From Cryptomeria japonica (Eukaryota > Streptophyta > Pinopsida > Cupressales > Cupressaceae): DNA of 64,000 nt. Below are positions 35,886-48,641 of the stretch, piece by piece. The stretch is taken from positions 98,674,239 to 98,738,238 of the forward strand of contig NC_081413.1 of NCBI RefSeq assembly GCF_030272615.1, written 5' to 3'. The first letter of the stretch is position 1. Every line of letters starts with the position of its first letter. The notes under the pieces were generated by a model, which searched no databases, was not told the DNA's origin, and saw only the letters and a list, made by a program, of their open reading frames with translations. A program made the translations under genes and the position numbers.

Positions 35886-37494
35886 TGGTGCAGGGGCACT
35901 AGGCATGAAGATAGCTTGGAGGAAACCATGGAAGCATGACAAGGAGGTGTATGGGTCTAATAGACTCAATTATGATGTCTTGAAGCCAATTATGGCATTT
36001 TATTGTAATGATCCTAATGTAATGATTAATTGTCCTAATGGACCTAATAAGGCCATAGGACCAAATATAGGATTTCATGGGTATAGAATTGGTAAGGGTC
36101 TCAAAGGTGTTTAGAACTATTTGATAAATCATTTTGATCCTTTAGAAGTCATTAGGTTGGGGTAGAAGTCCATTTCATAAGAGTTTTAAATTCAAAAATT
36201 TGAAAATAGTGGCTAGTGTCATTTTGGAGGGAAAAGCTAAAAACTTGTTTGTTAAGCATTTTAATCATGAATAACTGATGGATTTCAGTTTGGGAAGTTA
36301 GGGGAAGGTATTATAAAACCTTGGAATTCCATTTTGGTGGGGTTGGATGATATAGTACGGATGTTGTACGGATTTAACAGAAAAAGTGAATAAAACCTTC
36401 ATTTTCTTGCAATTTCTTGTGTTTTGTTGCTTGAAAGTGATTGATATTTCATGGTATAAGCCTTGGGAAATCATTGAGCATTGTAATAAGTGTTTTTTAA
36501 TGCTTTTGTAGAGGTTTTTGATCAGTTTTTTCCATTTATTGCGGACTGTACTTAAATTTCTGGGTTTTGCCATTGGCATTGAAGACACAAAATGCAACTT
36601 GGAGCCATTCCTTGAATGTAGGAATCTGATACTCATGGAATAGGCTCCCTATAAATTTTACATTATTATTATAACAATATAACTTGCAGGAAGAGTGGGT
36701 TTGCAGGTGATCACCGTGAGTTGGATGAAGGAGAAGTGAGTAGGAAGCATAGCAAGCCTATAGCAGCAAAAGATCTACCTTAACAAAGGGGTAGTTTAAT
36801 GATTGGATATGTCTAATATGGTCTAGGAGAAGGTGTATGAACCTTGATAAAGTTGCAGAAGTGCTGAGAGAGTGGTTAATCAAGAAACCCTTGGTTTTGG
36901 AGCCTATTGGTGAGGGTTTTGGGGTTTGCACATTAAACAAGATCATAGAACCTAAACAATTGGATTTTCCTTGGTTTGGAGTAATAAAAACTACTATTGA
37001 GAGTTTAAAGGTTGGGGGATAACTATTTTATATACTTTCTTTGTAAAAGTGTGGGTTTTTGCATTAAAAATAGTCTCAGTCTTAGGACAGCAAAGGCATG
37101 GTCCAAAACAACCATACCTAATTTTGATATATGTTGTAGTAAGCCAAAAAGGGTATCCAAAAAGCTATTTTGTTTTGGAAGTTATTTGGAAAAAATTGGA
37201 GAAACTAAATTAATTTAGCCTCAGGTGGCCTAATTGGGGCTCTAGGGCTAGTAGCAGGCATAGTGGGGTTTAAGAGCATGGAGAATTTTTGAAACCTTAA
37301 AACTAATTGAAACTTTTTGAATTGGGTTGGAATAAGTGGTTGAAGATACTAGGAGTCATAGTGGAGAGTTGGGTATTGATTTGCCCCTTTGAAGCCTTAA
37401 GGTGCCTTGGAAACACTAGGCAAAAGCAAGGAGTGTGAAGCACTTGAAAACATATTTTCTTGAAGTCACCTAAAACCCCTGACCCTCTGCATCA
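35886..37494 (+). repeat. 3' LTR of element A
   Basis: Starts TGGTGCAGGGGCAC, ends CTCTGCATCA, and is colinear with the 5' LTR with only scattered substitutions. It is followed by CATAT and then the remainder of B's 5' LTR. Confidence 0.95.
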
Positions 37495-37499
37495 CATAT

Positions 37500-38262
37500 G
37501 CACACTCCAATGAGAAATTGTATGTTATTGAAGGCATTGTCATTGATGGCAACCTTGCAATCCTATGGCACCGACAGGCACTGGCATTGGCAAACTCTAC
37601 ATCGGCAGATAGTTTATCGGTAGCGGCAAAGATGATTACCAACACCCCAGCTAACAAGATTTTGATTATTGCATTTTGTATTTAATTGTAATATCTTTTT
37701 GTAAGCCGACAAGGCGAATTGTAATAGGACTCTTATATAAGTATGAGATCTTGTAGATCATTTATGTAAGAGGTAGATGTGAACATGCGAATATTAAAGC
37801 AGATTTTGGAGTAATGTTTATGGTTATTGTGTGAGCTTAAACCGGTACTGAACCTGCCATAGTAGATGTTGAACCAAAGCAGTACATTATATTGGATTTG
37901 CATAATCCATTTTGTAAGTCAATGAGACTTCCTTTTTTAATTAAGCAATGAGCTTTAGGCAGTTGGCCTTCCTGCATGTGTAGGCCCCTATTGTAAGTAA
38001 TATTCATTTATTGGCCAGTGAGTGAATATTGTGGGTCACAAATCCCACTGAAGTTTTTTCCCACACTGGGTTTCCTCATTAAAAATCGTGTGTTATGGTG
38101 TGCTTTCTATGTTGTGCTTATTGTTCTTATTTACTGCATTAATTCTTGTTTACCAATACACTATTTTGGAATGCAATTTGTTTAATAAGATAAGAAAATT
38201 TGTTAACCGATTATATAGTGATTCACCCCCCCCCCCTCTCAGTATCTTTGGGAATCCTAACA
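37500..38262 (+). repeat. 5' LTR of element B, main piece
   Basis: It continues from the 11-bp piece at 32,151-32,161 (TGTTGGCATAT) and ends GGGAATCCTAACA. A TATA box (CTTATATAAG) is at 37,732-37,741. The motif TTCACC...CCTCTCAG, with a run of 11 C, is at 38,223-38,242. It is colinear with 43,397-44,167. Confidence 0.94.
37732..37741 (+). promoter_or_regulatory. TATA box in the LTR of B
   Basis: CTTATATAAG lies mid-LTR; the 3' LTR equivalent (ATATATAATT near 43,640) has drifted. It would drive the genomic transcript of B. Confidence 0.55.
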
Positions 38263-38276
38263 ATTGGTATCAGAGC
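38263..38276 (+). promoter_or_regulatory. Primer-binding site of B
   Basis: ATTGGTATCAGAGC immediately after the LTR, complementary to initiator tRNA-Met and identical to the copia-1, copia-2 and D sites. Confidence 0.93.
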
Positions 38277-38333
38277 CTGGTCCTCTTTTTTCAAAAGCCT
38301 AACAGCTTGAGGGAGATTCTGACACCGGTACAA

Positions 38334-39446
38334 ATGGATAACTTGAGAAAGCAATTGGAAACAGCTCTTACAGATTATGATGCTGAAAAGTTGAAGAATA
38401 TCAAACTTGAAGATGATCTAAAGGCTGCATAGGAAATCATTCAAGGAATTCAGGAGAATCTTACTATTGCTAGAACCAAAAGAAAAGAACTTCATGAGAA
38501 GATATTGAATGATGATGATGAAAAAGAAACTCTTAATGATCTTGTAAGAAAGATGAAGCAAGAAAACATGACCTTGAGGAATGAGATGAAAGATATGACT
38601 ATGAGATTTTGTAAAGACATTGAAGACAGAAAAAAGAATGAAGATGACTTGGCTAGGAGAATCAATGATGCTGGAAATGAAAATCTAGGACTCAGTCATG
38701 AAAATGATATGTTGAAGACAGATCTGATTCACTTGGAACATGATAAAACTGAACTCATGAGACAGAAAGATTTTTTGGAAAATGAGTTGGCTACTGCAAA
38801 TCAACATAAGGAGAAATTCAAGAAAAGTTCAAAAGAACTTGATGATATGCTGAAAAATCAGAAATCTAAAGGAGATACAAATGGACTTGGCTTTGAAGTT
38901 GGTGAAAGCTCCGGTACTGCAAACAATCATGATCACAGTAAACCAATAAGACAACCTAATGACCATAAATTTAATGGGAAATATTTTAACTATAACAAGT
39001 ATGGTCATAAAGCAAATCAGTGTAGATCTAGAAACTATCATAACACTAATGCACCCACTGGTCAATGTTCTAAATGCAACAAAATTAGTCATAATTCAGA
39101 AAATTGTAGAATGAATGTAAGATGTTATGTTTGTGAAAGATTTGGACACTTATCTAATCAATGCAGAACATATACCAGCGTAGGATATGGAAAAACTATT
39201 CAGAAAAATAATGTGACTTGTTATGCTTGTAACAAGATTTTACATATTGCAAAATTTTGTAGAAGTAAGGCATCACCGGCAAATAAAAAAGGACCCAATT
39301 TGAAAGGTAAAGAGAAGGTTGATGAGGTAAAGAAATAATTTTCAAAACAATGGATTAGAAAGACAGATCAGAATGTTGATGAGGCTATTCCTTCACCGGT
39401 AGAACAGAGTATCACTCCACCGATAGGAGATTCTTCATCTAAATGA
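38334..39446 (+). pseudogene. Element B ORF1: coiled coil plus zinc-knuckle gag-like protein
   Basis: The frame from ATG 38,334 is broken by TAG near 38,430 and TAA 39,336-39,338 and ends at TGA 39,444-39,446. The first 200 residues are a long charged coiled coil (LVRKMKQENMTLRNEMKDM, QKDFLENELATANQHKE). Four knuckles follow: one degraded (YFNYNKYGHKANQC, Cys lost) and three intact (CSKCNKISHNSENC, CYVCERFGHLSNQC, CYACNKILHIAKFC). The C-terminal KKTW-like motif (QWIRKTDQ) and acidic tail match C. The role is inferred to be RNA binding and particle formation. Confidence 0.8.
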
Positions 39447-39749
39447 AAATAAATCTCTTGGGGGTATGGAAACAAATTGAAAACATGCTAGTTTACCCTT
39501 GATTGATGGTAAGAAGATGAAATGCTTCTTTACCAGCAGATGAGTTAAGTTTTCACTTAACCGGTAGACATTTATTATGGTAGTTGAAGGAAATGACATT
39601 ATAAAGCAAGTGTTTTTCACTCTTTTTCACTCACCGAGCATTCAAATTTCCTAATAGCGTGAAAAACCCGAGCGAAGGCATCCACAGCGAGAAGTGAAAC
39701 AAAATCTATCAAGCATTCAAACCTAAAGGCAGATTAAGGTATTTATCAA
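39447..39749 (+). other. ORF1-ORF2 spacer of B
   Basis: About 300 bp without a coherent frame. The last part, GCAGATTAAGGTATTTA just before the ORF2 ATG, resembles the D leader (GCAGATTCAAGGTATTTA near 55,141), so it may be a conserved translation or splice-related leader. Confidence 0.45.
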
Positions 39750-42700
39750 ATGGCTTCCTCCTCTGCACTTGAATTCATTGCAAACCCTACTATAATTGAA
39801 GCAATTAAATACCCTAGGATCGTATTTAAAATCATACCCGAAATAGCGAAGCAGGATGATACCCTAGGAGTATTTTCTAGAATACCCAAAGGAGTTGCTT
39901 ATGCTGAAGACCTAGGATATACATACATTGTCATATTGAGGAACTTGGTACTGATGAGATAATGAACATGTATAGGACTATAATTTGTGATGAAAATGGT
40001 GATGTGAAACCAAAACACAAGATAATTGAAACCCTAGGTTTTGTGGAAATACTTAGCATTCCTGATTTTCCCAAGGAAGTTATAAGAATTATACTTAGCA
40101 GAGTTCATGGGGAATTCTTTTGGCTATATTCCATCCATAAGATTACAAGAGAAGCAGTTAGGGTAGTGACTGAATTACCTTCCACTGATAGCAGGCCTGA
40201 TAAAACTAAAAAGGTTCCAAACAACACTGTGATGACCCTAACCGGTGCAACCCATGACAGCAGATCCTTGAGAGTAAATGATGTAAAGCATGATAATGTA
40301 AGATTCATTACCATGATTATAGGATACAAAGCTACACATGCCAATAGATTAAACTTTGTTTCTAGTTTATGTATAAAGAGTGCTTATGACATGGTGAATA
40401 GTAACACTAAGATTGACATATGTGAATTGCTAAAAGATGAATTGATTGACAACCTGAAGAAAATTAAGGGTGACAAGAAAGGCACATTCAGATTTGGTAA
40501 CTTACTTGTATGTCTATTGCTATACATCAGTAAGGAAGCTCCTAGTATAGGTAGAAAAGAATTTGGTTTTGACATATCAGTGGGCAAACAACTTTTGGAT
40601 ATTTTTACCAACATGGGAGATGATAGGGAAAAGAACATAATTGAATACTTTCAGAAATTTAAGGCTAGAATGAAGACAAGGGAAAGATTATCTCAATCCA
40701 TAGTTGACAAATACCAAAAGGAGATATGCTTTGTTATAAAGAAGGATGAAATCTGGATGGAAGCAGTGGTTCCTAGAATAGTTTGGGTAACTGAAATGGG
40801 TTATGAGGCAGATGAAAACATAATAGAAACATATGTTGAAGCCCTCCTTGAATCCCCTAGAGAACCAGAAGAAGAAGTATTTGGAAATGTTGAAACCATT
40901 GAAAGCAAAGTACAAACCATGAAACAAAGGAAGACAAGAGAACAAACAATCATAAAAGTAACTAAACAGGTAAAAGAAATCAAGGAAGACTTATTGAATA
41001 AGACTGGTATCAAGGAAAGTGACCTGGAAGGGTTACAACTGGAAGCACATCTTTCACCAGTTGGTACCTCCTTCAATAGTGAAATACTGGCAGAGTCTTA
41101 GAGAGTAGATAGAAAAAGGAAACATTCACTGGTACCCTCTCTTACACCCAAGAGAACAAGACAGAAACAACAGGCAGTAAGGCCTCCGGCAAAGAAAATA
41201 ACACCAAGGAAGAATAAGGAAAAACAAGTTATCCCTCCACTTGATAATCTTCTAAATGAAATTACTGAAGAAGGAAACTTGTCCAATGTCAGCAAGTTGT
41301 ATAATACTTTCACTAATGAAGAAAAGGAAATCATAGAAAATAGTGCCATTCTACACTTAGACATTTACAAGAAATTTTTGATAGAAGTTGTAGATGATTT
41401 ACCAAGTGATTTGTATAGGAGACTAGATGCAAAAAGATTAGAAATTGTGGAATTGGATAAGAAGATAAAGGTAGAAAAATTACTTACAATTCACCCAGTG
41501 AAATTAGCAGAAGAATTTGATGAACTGATAAGTGAGGCTAACAGGACTGTATTTTCCACTAGTCACCAACATGTAGTTGTAATGGTTGGCAAAGTGAATG
41601 AAATCACTGAAGAGACAGCAGAAAAATGGGATATCTTCTTTGTGGAGAAAGAAAAGCAAGAAGAACTTAAAAGGCCCAAAGCCTTCAGAGTTTATCAAAA
41701 GGATAAGGATAAAGGTAAAGGCAAGGTAGGTGGTCCTCCAAGCATAAAAGTAACTGACCATTTGCCCCCACCTACTTCTGATACTCCATCGGCAAAAATT
41801 GTTGATACACCACCAGTTAGTGATAATATTGAGAGTATGGAGACTACACATGAAGACACCAATCCTAATTCAGAGGTGTTATATACTATGAATATTGGTA
41901 CAAAAGAGGTTAATATTGTGGTTGATAAGGAAACCGATGAGTAGAAAGATGTGGCAACTAAGCCACCAACTGAGAATATTGTTGTAGAAACACATGTTGA
42001 GGATACAATTGGAAATGCTGAGATTGGGGCTAAAACACATGTTGAACAATCAGTTGACCCCCCTGGAACTGAAATGGGGACAGATACCACTGGTGTACAC
42101 ACTGAGAAACCTACTAAGTTAGAGCAATAGGCTACTGATAACACAGTAAAATCTATTGAGCTACCAGCAATGGACAGTTCAGAGGTAGACACACAGAAAT
42201 CGGTAGAAGAAAGCACAAAGAAACATACTAAGGTACACACTGAGAAATCAGAAGAGAAAAAGGTTGAGATAGAGACAGTGCCACCGGCAACACCTGAGAA
42301 ACCCAAAACTTTTCTAGTTGAGATGTAGACTCATACTGACTTACCAGAGGTCACCATAACAAAAGAGGTTACTCACACCGACGGAATGCAGATTGTTAAG
42401 ATAGTTGGAAAATCTTCTGGTTCCTCCTTAATAGAATTCAAACCGACAAATGTAACAAAGGTATTATTGGACTCCATCAAGAAAATCACAAATTACAATG
42501 CACTTGCATATAAGTCTATTGATGATACTATCCCTATTTTCAAATTGATTGCACCCAAGTGCAATGTGGACAATAAAGATTCTTTGAGTCAACTAGACAC
42601 ATCGTCTAAGTATATCACCAACAACCTATTGACAGTTGATCAGATTAATGAGGAAACATTCACTGAGAAAAAGAACAAGGAAAAAGAAAAATTCTTTGAT

Positions 42701-43235
42701 GAGACAATAAAGAGATGCAAGGAACACATTGATACCTTATTACCAACACTAGGAAAAACAATAATGGAATTCAAGGAGTTGTATAGGGATACATGCAAGA
42801 CTAATGTTTTGACAATGGATATAGACAAGAAAATTAGTGAAGCACAGAAAGAAATAAATAATATTGCTGATAATCTCATTGGTTCACCTGAACCATTATC
42901 GGTAATAGAGTAGGAAATAGGAGAAGAAAAAGGAAAGAATAAAGTACAAGGCTAAGGAACTAAAATACAGACTTGGTCCGATACTCGACATCCTCATCTC
43001 TTTGATAAAAGAGATATCAGAGGCACTTGTTCCTTGACTTAAGACATCGGAAGAGAAAATGCACATACTCACCGGTACAATACAAAGGACAAAAGCAGCA
43101 TTAAAAGACAGTGAAAGGTTCACTAACAACTTAAATTTTGTACTGGTAGATCTATTTCAGATTGTAACCAACCAGTTACAAGGATCCAGCAGAGAACTAC
43201 ACTCAGTTGATATTTTTGACAATCTTTGTCATTGA
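39750..43235 (+). pseudogene. Element B ORF2, unknown function, about 1,160 codons
   Basis: It starts MASSSALEF at 39,750, shifts frame once near 39,930-39,960, then stays in one frame to 42,913 with in-frame TAG codons (41,099, 41,942, about 42,128, about 42,326). Another shift lies near 42,930, and the end is TGA 43,233-43,235. Conserved blocks are LSRVHGEFFWL with HKITREAVRVVTELP, FRFGNLLVCLLLYI, MEAVVPRIVWVTEMGYEAD and LPSDLYRRLDAKR, then a Thr/Glu/Pro-rich spacer and a helical tail. No RT, integrase, protease or transmembrane motif is seen. I do not recognise the family. Confidence 0.7.
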
Positions 43236-43382
43236 TGTCAAAGGGGGAGTAGTAGGAATGAGAAAAATAATGGACAGAAGAGATCATCTGCTTAGGGAGA
43301 GCGCACAAATTTGGCAAAAAAAAAATTGGACTTCAATTTTGGATACATTTTTTATTTTTTCTCATGAGTGTTTCCATCAATT

Positions 43383-43396
43383 CCAAAGGGGGAGAT
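43383..43396 (+). promoter_or_regulatory. Polypurine tract of B
   Basis: CCAAAGGGGGAGAT directly precedes the 3' LTR. A second tract-like string (CAAAGGGGGAGTAGT) lies near 43,239-43,253, just after the ORF2 stop. Confidence 0.88.
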
Positions 43397-44167
43397 TGTT
43401 GGCATATGCGCACTCCAATGAGAAATTACAGGTGATTAAAGATATTTTCATTGATGGCAACCTTGCAATCCTATGGCACCAGCAAGCACTGACACGTGAA
43501 GACTCTACACCGACAGATAGTTTACCGAGAGCGGCAAAGATGATTACCGACACCCCAGCCGATAGGATTTTGATTATAGCATTTTGTATTTAATTGTAAT
43601 ATCTTTTTGTAAGCTGACAAGGCAAATTGTAATAGGACTCATATATAATTATGAGATCTTTTAGATCATTTATGTAAGAGGTAGATGCGAACATGTGAAT
43701 ATTAAGGCATATTTTGGAGTAAGGTTTATGGTTATTGTGTGAGCTTAAACCGGTACTGAATTTGGCATAGCAGATGCTGAACCGAAGCAATACATTATAT
43801 TGGATTTGCATAATCCATTTTGTAAGTCAGTGAGACTTCCTTTTGTAATTAAGCAGTGAGCTTTAGGCAATTGGCCTTCCTACATGTGCAGGCCCCTATT
43901 GTAAGTAATATTCATTTATTGGCCAGTGAGTGAATATTGTGGGTCATAAATCCCACCGAGGTTTTTTCCCACACCAGGTTTCCTCGTTAAAAATATTGTG
44001 TTATGGTTTTCTTTCTATGTTGTGCTTATTGTTCTTATTTACTACATTAATTCTTGTTTACCAATACACTGTTTTGGAATGCAATTTGTTTAATAAGATC
44101 ATAAAATCTGTTAACTGGTTAGATACTGATTCACCCCCACCTCTCAGTATCTTTGGGAATCCTAACA
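43397..44167 (+). repeat. 3' LTR of element B
   Basis: Begins TGTTGGCATATGCGC and ends AATCCTAACA, followed by the AGATA target copy. The C-rich motif is at 44,129-44,147. It is more diverged from its partner than A's pair. Confidence 0.94.
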
Positions 44168-44172
44168 AGATA

Positions 44173-45232
44173 TTTGCATGCACACATAATTATCACATAA
44201 TACATGTAATTATGCATGGAAACCCTTGGTTAGAGGGAGAAAACCACAGTGGGGATAACCCACATTCTCTCTCATTGCAGTGAAGAAAGGTGCCCTGTTA
44301 AGAGCTTACAATTTGTTCTTTCTGAAAACATCACCCTATTAGGAGTGACTAGTATCTGGTTAAGACTACCTTATAACCTGTTAAAGTTCACCTTGCTAGA
44401 GGATTTTACAACTTCATATTTGAAGTGACTCTATTAAGAGATTTTACATAAAGAACTGATTAAGGTTCACCATGTTAAGGGATTTACAATGTTGCAATTG
44501 TTAGAAGGAAACAAGGATGATTTGATCTATCTAATAACACTACCTCTATCTCATAGATCCACTCTACATACTCTATTATGATAATCGGTGTCGGCCTCAC
44601 CGTTTCATGCCTCTTTCACCTGCACTATGTTCTGCTCCCCTTGTGTTCAATTTCACAAATCTCTTTTTACATGAACAACAACATAATCAAAATGAATTAT
44701 GTGAATATATTACCCTTTGGTTCTAGTGCAAACTTTCCCTCCAAAAATCTAATTCAAATTTTTTTTACCATGCCTTAAATTACTCTCCAGAGACCATTCT
44801 AGGAATATCGGTCAAGACAGTCGTTCATGCTGATAATTTTGCCAGTTGATTGTCAGTTCAACTAGATGTTAACTAGATGTTTCCAAGTCTATCAATTGAG
44901 ACTCCTATTATGTCGGTGTAGTGATCAAATTTTGCCTAATCGGTTACCTCCTTTATACTGGTCTATTATCTACTTAGCCGATTATCCTCTTGTGTACCGA
45001 CTTATTCATTGCTTAGCCAATTGATTTTCTATGTGTCAATCTACTCGCTATATAGTCGGTCTATACTTTGCTTAGTCATTTAACTCACTGCTGATAGGAA
45101 TAAGAACTCTTGTTCTTTACCGGTTATCCTTTACTTCTTTATTAATGAACTATCAAGACTTATAAGATGATGTTGCCAACAATGACAACCATTTCATTCA
45201 CCGGTCATACAAAATGCATCAGAATGCCAACA
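44173..45232 (-). repeat. 3' LTR of C, second piece
   Basis: Continues the LTR begun at 32,006 after B's right target copy and ends GAATGCCAACA. Combined length is about 1,205 bp against 1,214 bp for 60,302-61,515. Confidence 0.92.
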
Positions 45233-45258
45233 AACTCCCCTTTGGCATTGGTGGCAAA
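45233..45258 (-). promoter_or_regulatory. Polypurine tract of C
   Basis: On the minus strand GCCAAAGGGGAGTT precedes the LTR start TGTTGGC. A further tract (AAAAGGGGGAGT) lies near 45,350-45,362, next to the ORF2 stop. Confidence 0.85.
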
Positions 45259-45365
45259 CACTACAAAAATGTGTCAATTTATAACCCATGTTTCTAACCC
45301 CTGTAACCATGTTCCATTCATCTACCACATAATATACAAACTCTACAAAACTCCCCCTTTTGACA

Positions 45366-48300
45366 TCAATGGAAAAGACTATCCAAAATGATTCATGAGA
45401 GTAAAGCAAAAATTTCTGAGAAATTTTCTTGAGCTTCTTTCAAAGAGGATTCCCATGAAGGATTTACCTATTTCATGGTGTTGAAATGGCCATGCAAAAC
45501 TGCAACAAAAACCTCCATATCATTGATTGTCTTGCAGTCAGGTTCACTTATGAGGCATTCTGCTTCTTTAACATTCATTTGCATGAAATCAATAATTAGT
45601 GTCAGGTAGCACTATAGCTCTAACAAACTAAGACCTCGTTTGTCCTCTTCTTGTTTCAACCTTTTGATTTCATGATTGAAAAGTTTGACCTTGCCACTAA
45701 AAGTTGATACTAAGCTGGTAAGAGGATCAAAAGAACCTATCAGATCTTGAATCTCTCTTTGAGTCTAAGTTCTTTTATCTTAAATTAGTAAAACTTGAAT
45801 ATTTGACCAATAATTGGCCAACTTCCTGTAGTATATCTTTCACCTCTTCTGTGCGGTTGGAGGGGGCAACTTTTCCAACTAATATTTGTTCCATTAGGTT
45901 TTCTCCTCTCTTTGATTCATATTGTCTTACTGTAACCTTTTCTAGATTGGTTACCTCTAAACCGATTGGTGTTACAAGAGTTCCCAACTGATCAATGATG
46001 GGTAAATTGTCATCAACAACAATGTCAAGAACTAGGTTAGATAGAATTATCTTGGAAGAATTGAGAATTCTTGCCTTCTTTTTCTTTTCTCTCAATTTAG
46101 CCTTTTCAGCTTGAATTTTCAATTTTTCAGAGACTTTCATCAATTGCTTGGGATTCATTTTCTTTATATCAAAGACCAATTCCTTCTTCTTCCTCCTCTA
46201 TTTCATCTTCCTTTTCTATAGTCTCAACCTCAAAACTAGCTATAGTGGTGAGTTCTACTTTCTTCTTTTCACTTTCCTTTTCTAAGTCTAACTTCCTCTT
46301 TGTCAGAGGAGTATCCATCACTTCTTTCTTATCCCCTACTTTCTTCTCTTCCTCTTTGCCTTTTTCTGACAGAATAGGATTTGGTGTCAATGAAGTTTTG
46401 TGAGGTGTATCTTCATAAGGAATGTCTTCAATTGTCACTTCAACTTGACTAGGATGCTTAGTTTGATCAGCTCCCTTTACCAATGTAGTGTGAGCCAGTT
46501 TCTTGACATCCTTTGTCAAATTGGGAATGTCTGAGACAACATTTCCTATGATCTCATCAACTGAGAAAACATCAAAACCTTCAGTAGATCCTTTTTATTT
46601 ACCTTTCCCTTTTTCAAGGGTACCTCCACTCTGATCCTATTTGTTTACCTTTTTTGTTTCTTCTTCATCTTTGTTTTGTTCATTCATGATTGTTTTCCAC
46701 AAAGCAACACTTTCTTCATGCACTGCTTCAACTTCACCTACAACCACTCTCCCTGTTCTATTTCTTATCTTAAAATGTTGAATGCATGCTTCAGCCACTA
46801 GTGAATCTTGATCAAGATCTAAATCATGTTGCACTTCCATGAGTGCTTTTATCATGTGCTCTTTCTCAATAGCTAGAGTTATTTTCCATCTCCCTTCAAT
46901 TTGATCCTGCAAATCTGATGAAATTATTCCATATAATTTGTTGGGAGTTCTACAAAACTTTTGCAAGTTCCATATCAGGGCTTCTTCAATTTTCCTTTTG
47001 TCTTCTTCATTACAAAGAGAATATGTTTTCCCAACACCAGACAGACCTCCAAATTCTTTGATCCCATGGACCAATTCATCAATTGTTGGAGCTATGTTTC
47101 TTCCACTTCTTCTAACCTCTTTAATTTCTACATTTGATTGAGTGTCAGTGTTATCACCCTATTTTTCATCATTTTTGGACTTCTTTTCATCCTTTGTATC
47201 AACTTTTCCTTCACTCTTCTTCTTTCTAGTATAATTTATTCCTCTCGGTCTATCTTTCCTTAGGGATCATACAGGAGTACCTATGTACTTTTCTTTTGTA
47301 TATGTTGCTAGCTTAGTAGTTGTAGTCCCCTTGGGTTTTGTCTTTGACACTTTCTTCTTTTCACTTGTTCATTCTTCATCTTTATTAGGTTTGGCCCCTA
47401 TTTTTTCACTAGTAACAGTGGAGGTAGTGTCACCGGATGCTTCACCTCCATATTTTTTGTCAAGAGTATCAATCATTCTTCTTACTTTTCTTTTTATGAT
47501 TGGCACCTTAAGTTCATACTTTATTTTCGAGCTTGCCTCCTCACAAGTTCCAAATCTCTTCGCCTTCTGGTCTATCGGTTTGGACAGTAGCATTTTTGAA
47601 TGAATTTTAACAATATTTGTTGCAACCTCATAACCTATAGGGGGAACCCAAAAGGTTCTAGGTTGAACCTCTTGAATGATGCAACAATTTTTGTCTACAA
47701 GAAAGAAAATGTTGTCTTTCTACTTCTGCACTATACCGGTTGGTATTCTTTCCCTTTTGTGCATCCTGATTTGAAATTCCTTAAAGTATCCCCACATTAT
47801 TTCTCCAAACCTATCTCCTAAATCCCTAATCATTTCACCTATCTGAACCATGATAGGTTTTTCTTCAAACTAAACTATTTTACCCTTATCTGGAAAAAAA
47901 AATTGCACATAGAAAAATGTACATACCAGTAGCGAGCCATATTTGAAAGATTACTTCTTGTCCTTCTTGATTCTCTTCATGTTTACCAGAAATTGGCTTT
48001 TGATCATATCACAAATATCATATGTAGTATCCTCCTTGATGATTCGATAGGCAGCATGTATGGCGTTGCTTGACACACTATTCATCTAGCTTGATTGATA
48101 GACCCTATAACCCAGCACTATAGAAGCAAATCTTACTTCAGCATACTCAATATGAGCAATTTTCATTGCTCTACTGTCACATTGGAATTTGGTTAATCGA
48201 GTGACTTCAATTGATGAAATTGATCTTAGGGTTAGTGCTTCACCGGTTGTGCTAAACCCTGTCACTCTTAGAATCACATCCTTTGTGATTTTGATCGGTG

Positions 48301-48641
48301 CTTGAGCTTCTAGCCACAAGAATTGATCATGTACTCTGCTTAATACATACCTAACCCAATCGGCATGAATCCGATTGGGAAAATCAACATCATTTGACAA
48401 ACCCTTGGTCTTTAGAGGTAAATATTCTGCCTTCAACTGATCATTAACACAAAACCCTTTAAATATTCTGCTTGCATTGGATGTAAGAGCAAATATCTTC
48501 AATCAATAATACACCAGAGGACACAGATGATAAGGCACTGGTCATGTTGACCTCATCAGCTTTCATTGGATGCAGCTTGAATTCGGGTTGAGGTTCTTTA
48601 ATAGCTTTAACCAACACAAGAGTCGATATACGTGCTGCCAT
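45366..48641 (-). pseudogene. Element C ORF2, unknown function
   Basis: It starts MAARISTLVLVKAI at 48,641 and ends near 45,366. Frameshifts lie near 48,480 and 46,175, with several stops. Conserved blocks: LSRVHDQFLWLEAQ with IKITKDVILRVTGF (about 48.28-48.35 kb), GYRVYQSS-stop-MNSVSS (about 48.09 kb), SFKYGSLLVCTFFYV (about 47.9 kb), KIEEALIWNLQKF and SSDLQDQIEGRW (about 46.9-47.0 kb), VEAVHEESVALWKTIMNEQ, then an acidic spacer and a coiled-coil tail. The order matches B and D. No enzyme motif was found. Confidence 0.68.

Larger units (their letters stand above)
32162..37494 (+). mobile_element. Element A: gag-protease-only gypsy derivative
   Basis: LTRs at 32,162-33,771 and 35,886-37,494 (about 1.61 kb each), with CATAT duplicated at 32,157-32,161 and 37,495-37,499. 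The internal part is only 2.1 kb and holds gag and protease. RT, RNase H and integrase are missing, so pol was deleted and the element is non-autonomous. The LTR pair is the most similar of the pairs in the stack by eye, as expected for the innermost insertion. Confidence 0.95.
32151..44167 (+). mobile_element. Element B: two-ORF non-autonomous LTR element
   Basis: Flanked by AGATA (32,146-32,150 and 44,168-44,172). LTRs of about 774 bp (interrupted by A after 11 bp) and 771 bp, a primer site, a polypurine tract, ORF1 and ORF2 are all present; RT, RNase H and integrase are absent. Without A the element is about 6.7 kb. It is inserted in the 3' LTR of C. Confidence 0.93.

Noticed and set aside
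38265-38276. TGGTATCAGAGC strings (also at 17,741, 30,137, 51,653, 53,326) as tRNA gene fragments
   Set aside because: Each lies directly inside an LTR and has no flanking cloverleaf arms; they are primer-binding sites.
41695-42306. Minus-strand 203-codon open frame, Ser/Thr/Val-rich
   Set aside because: It is the antisense shadow of the Thr/Glu/Pro-rich spacer of B's ORF2, and its composition follows from that.
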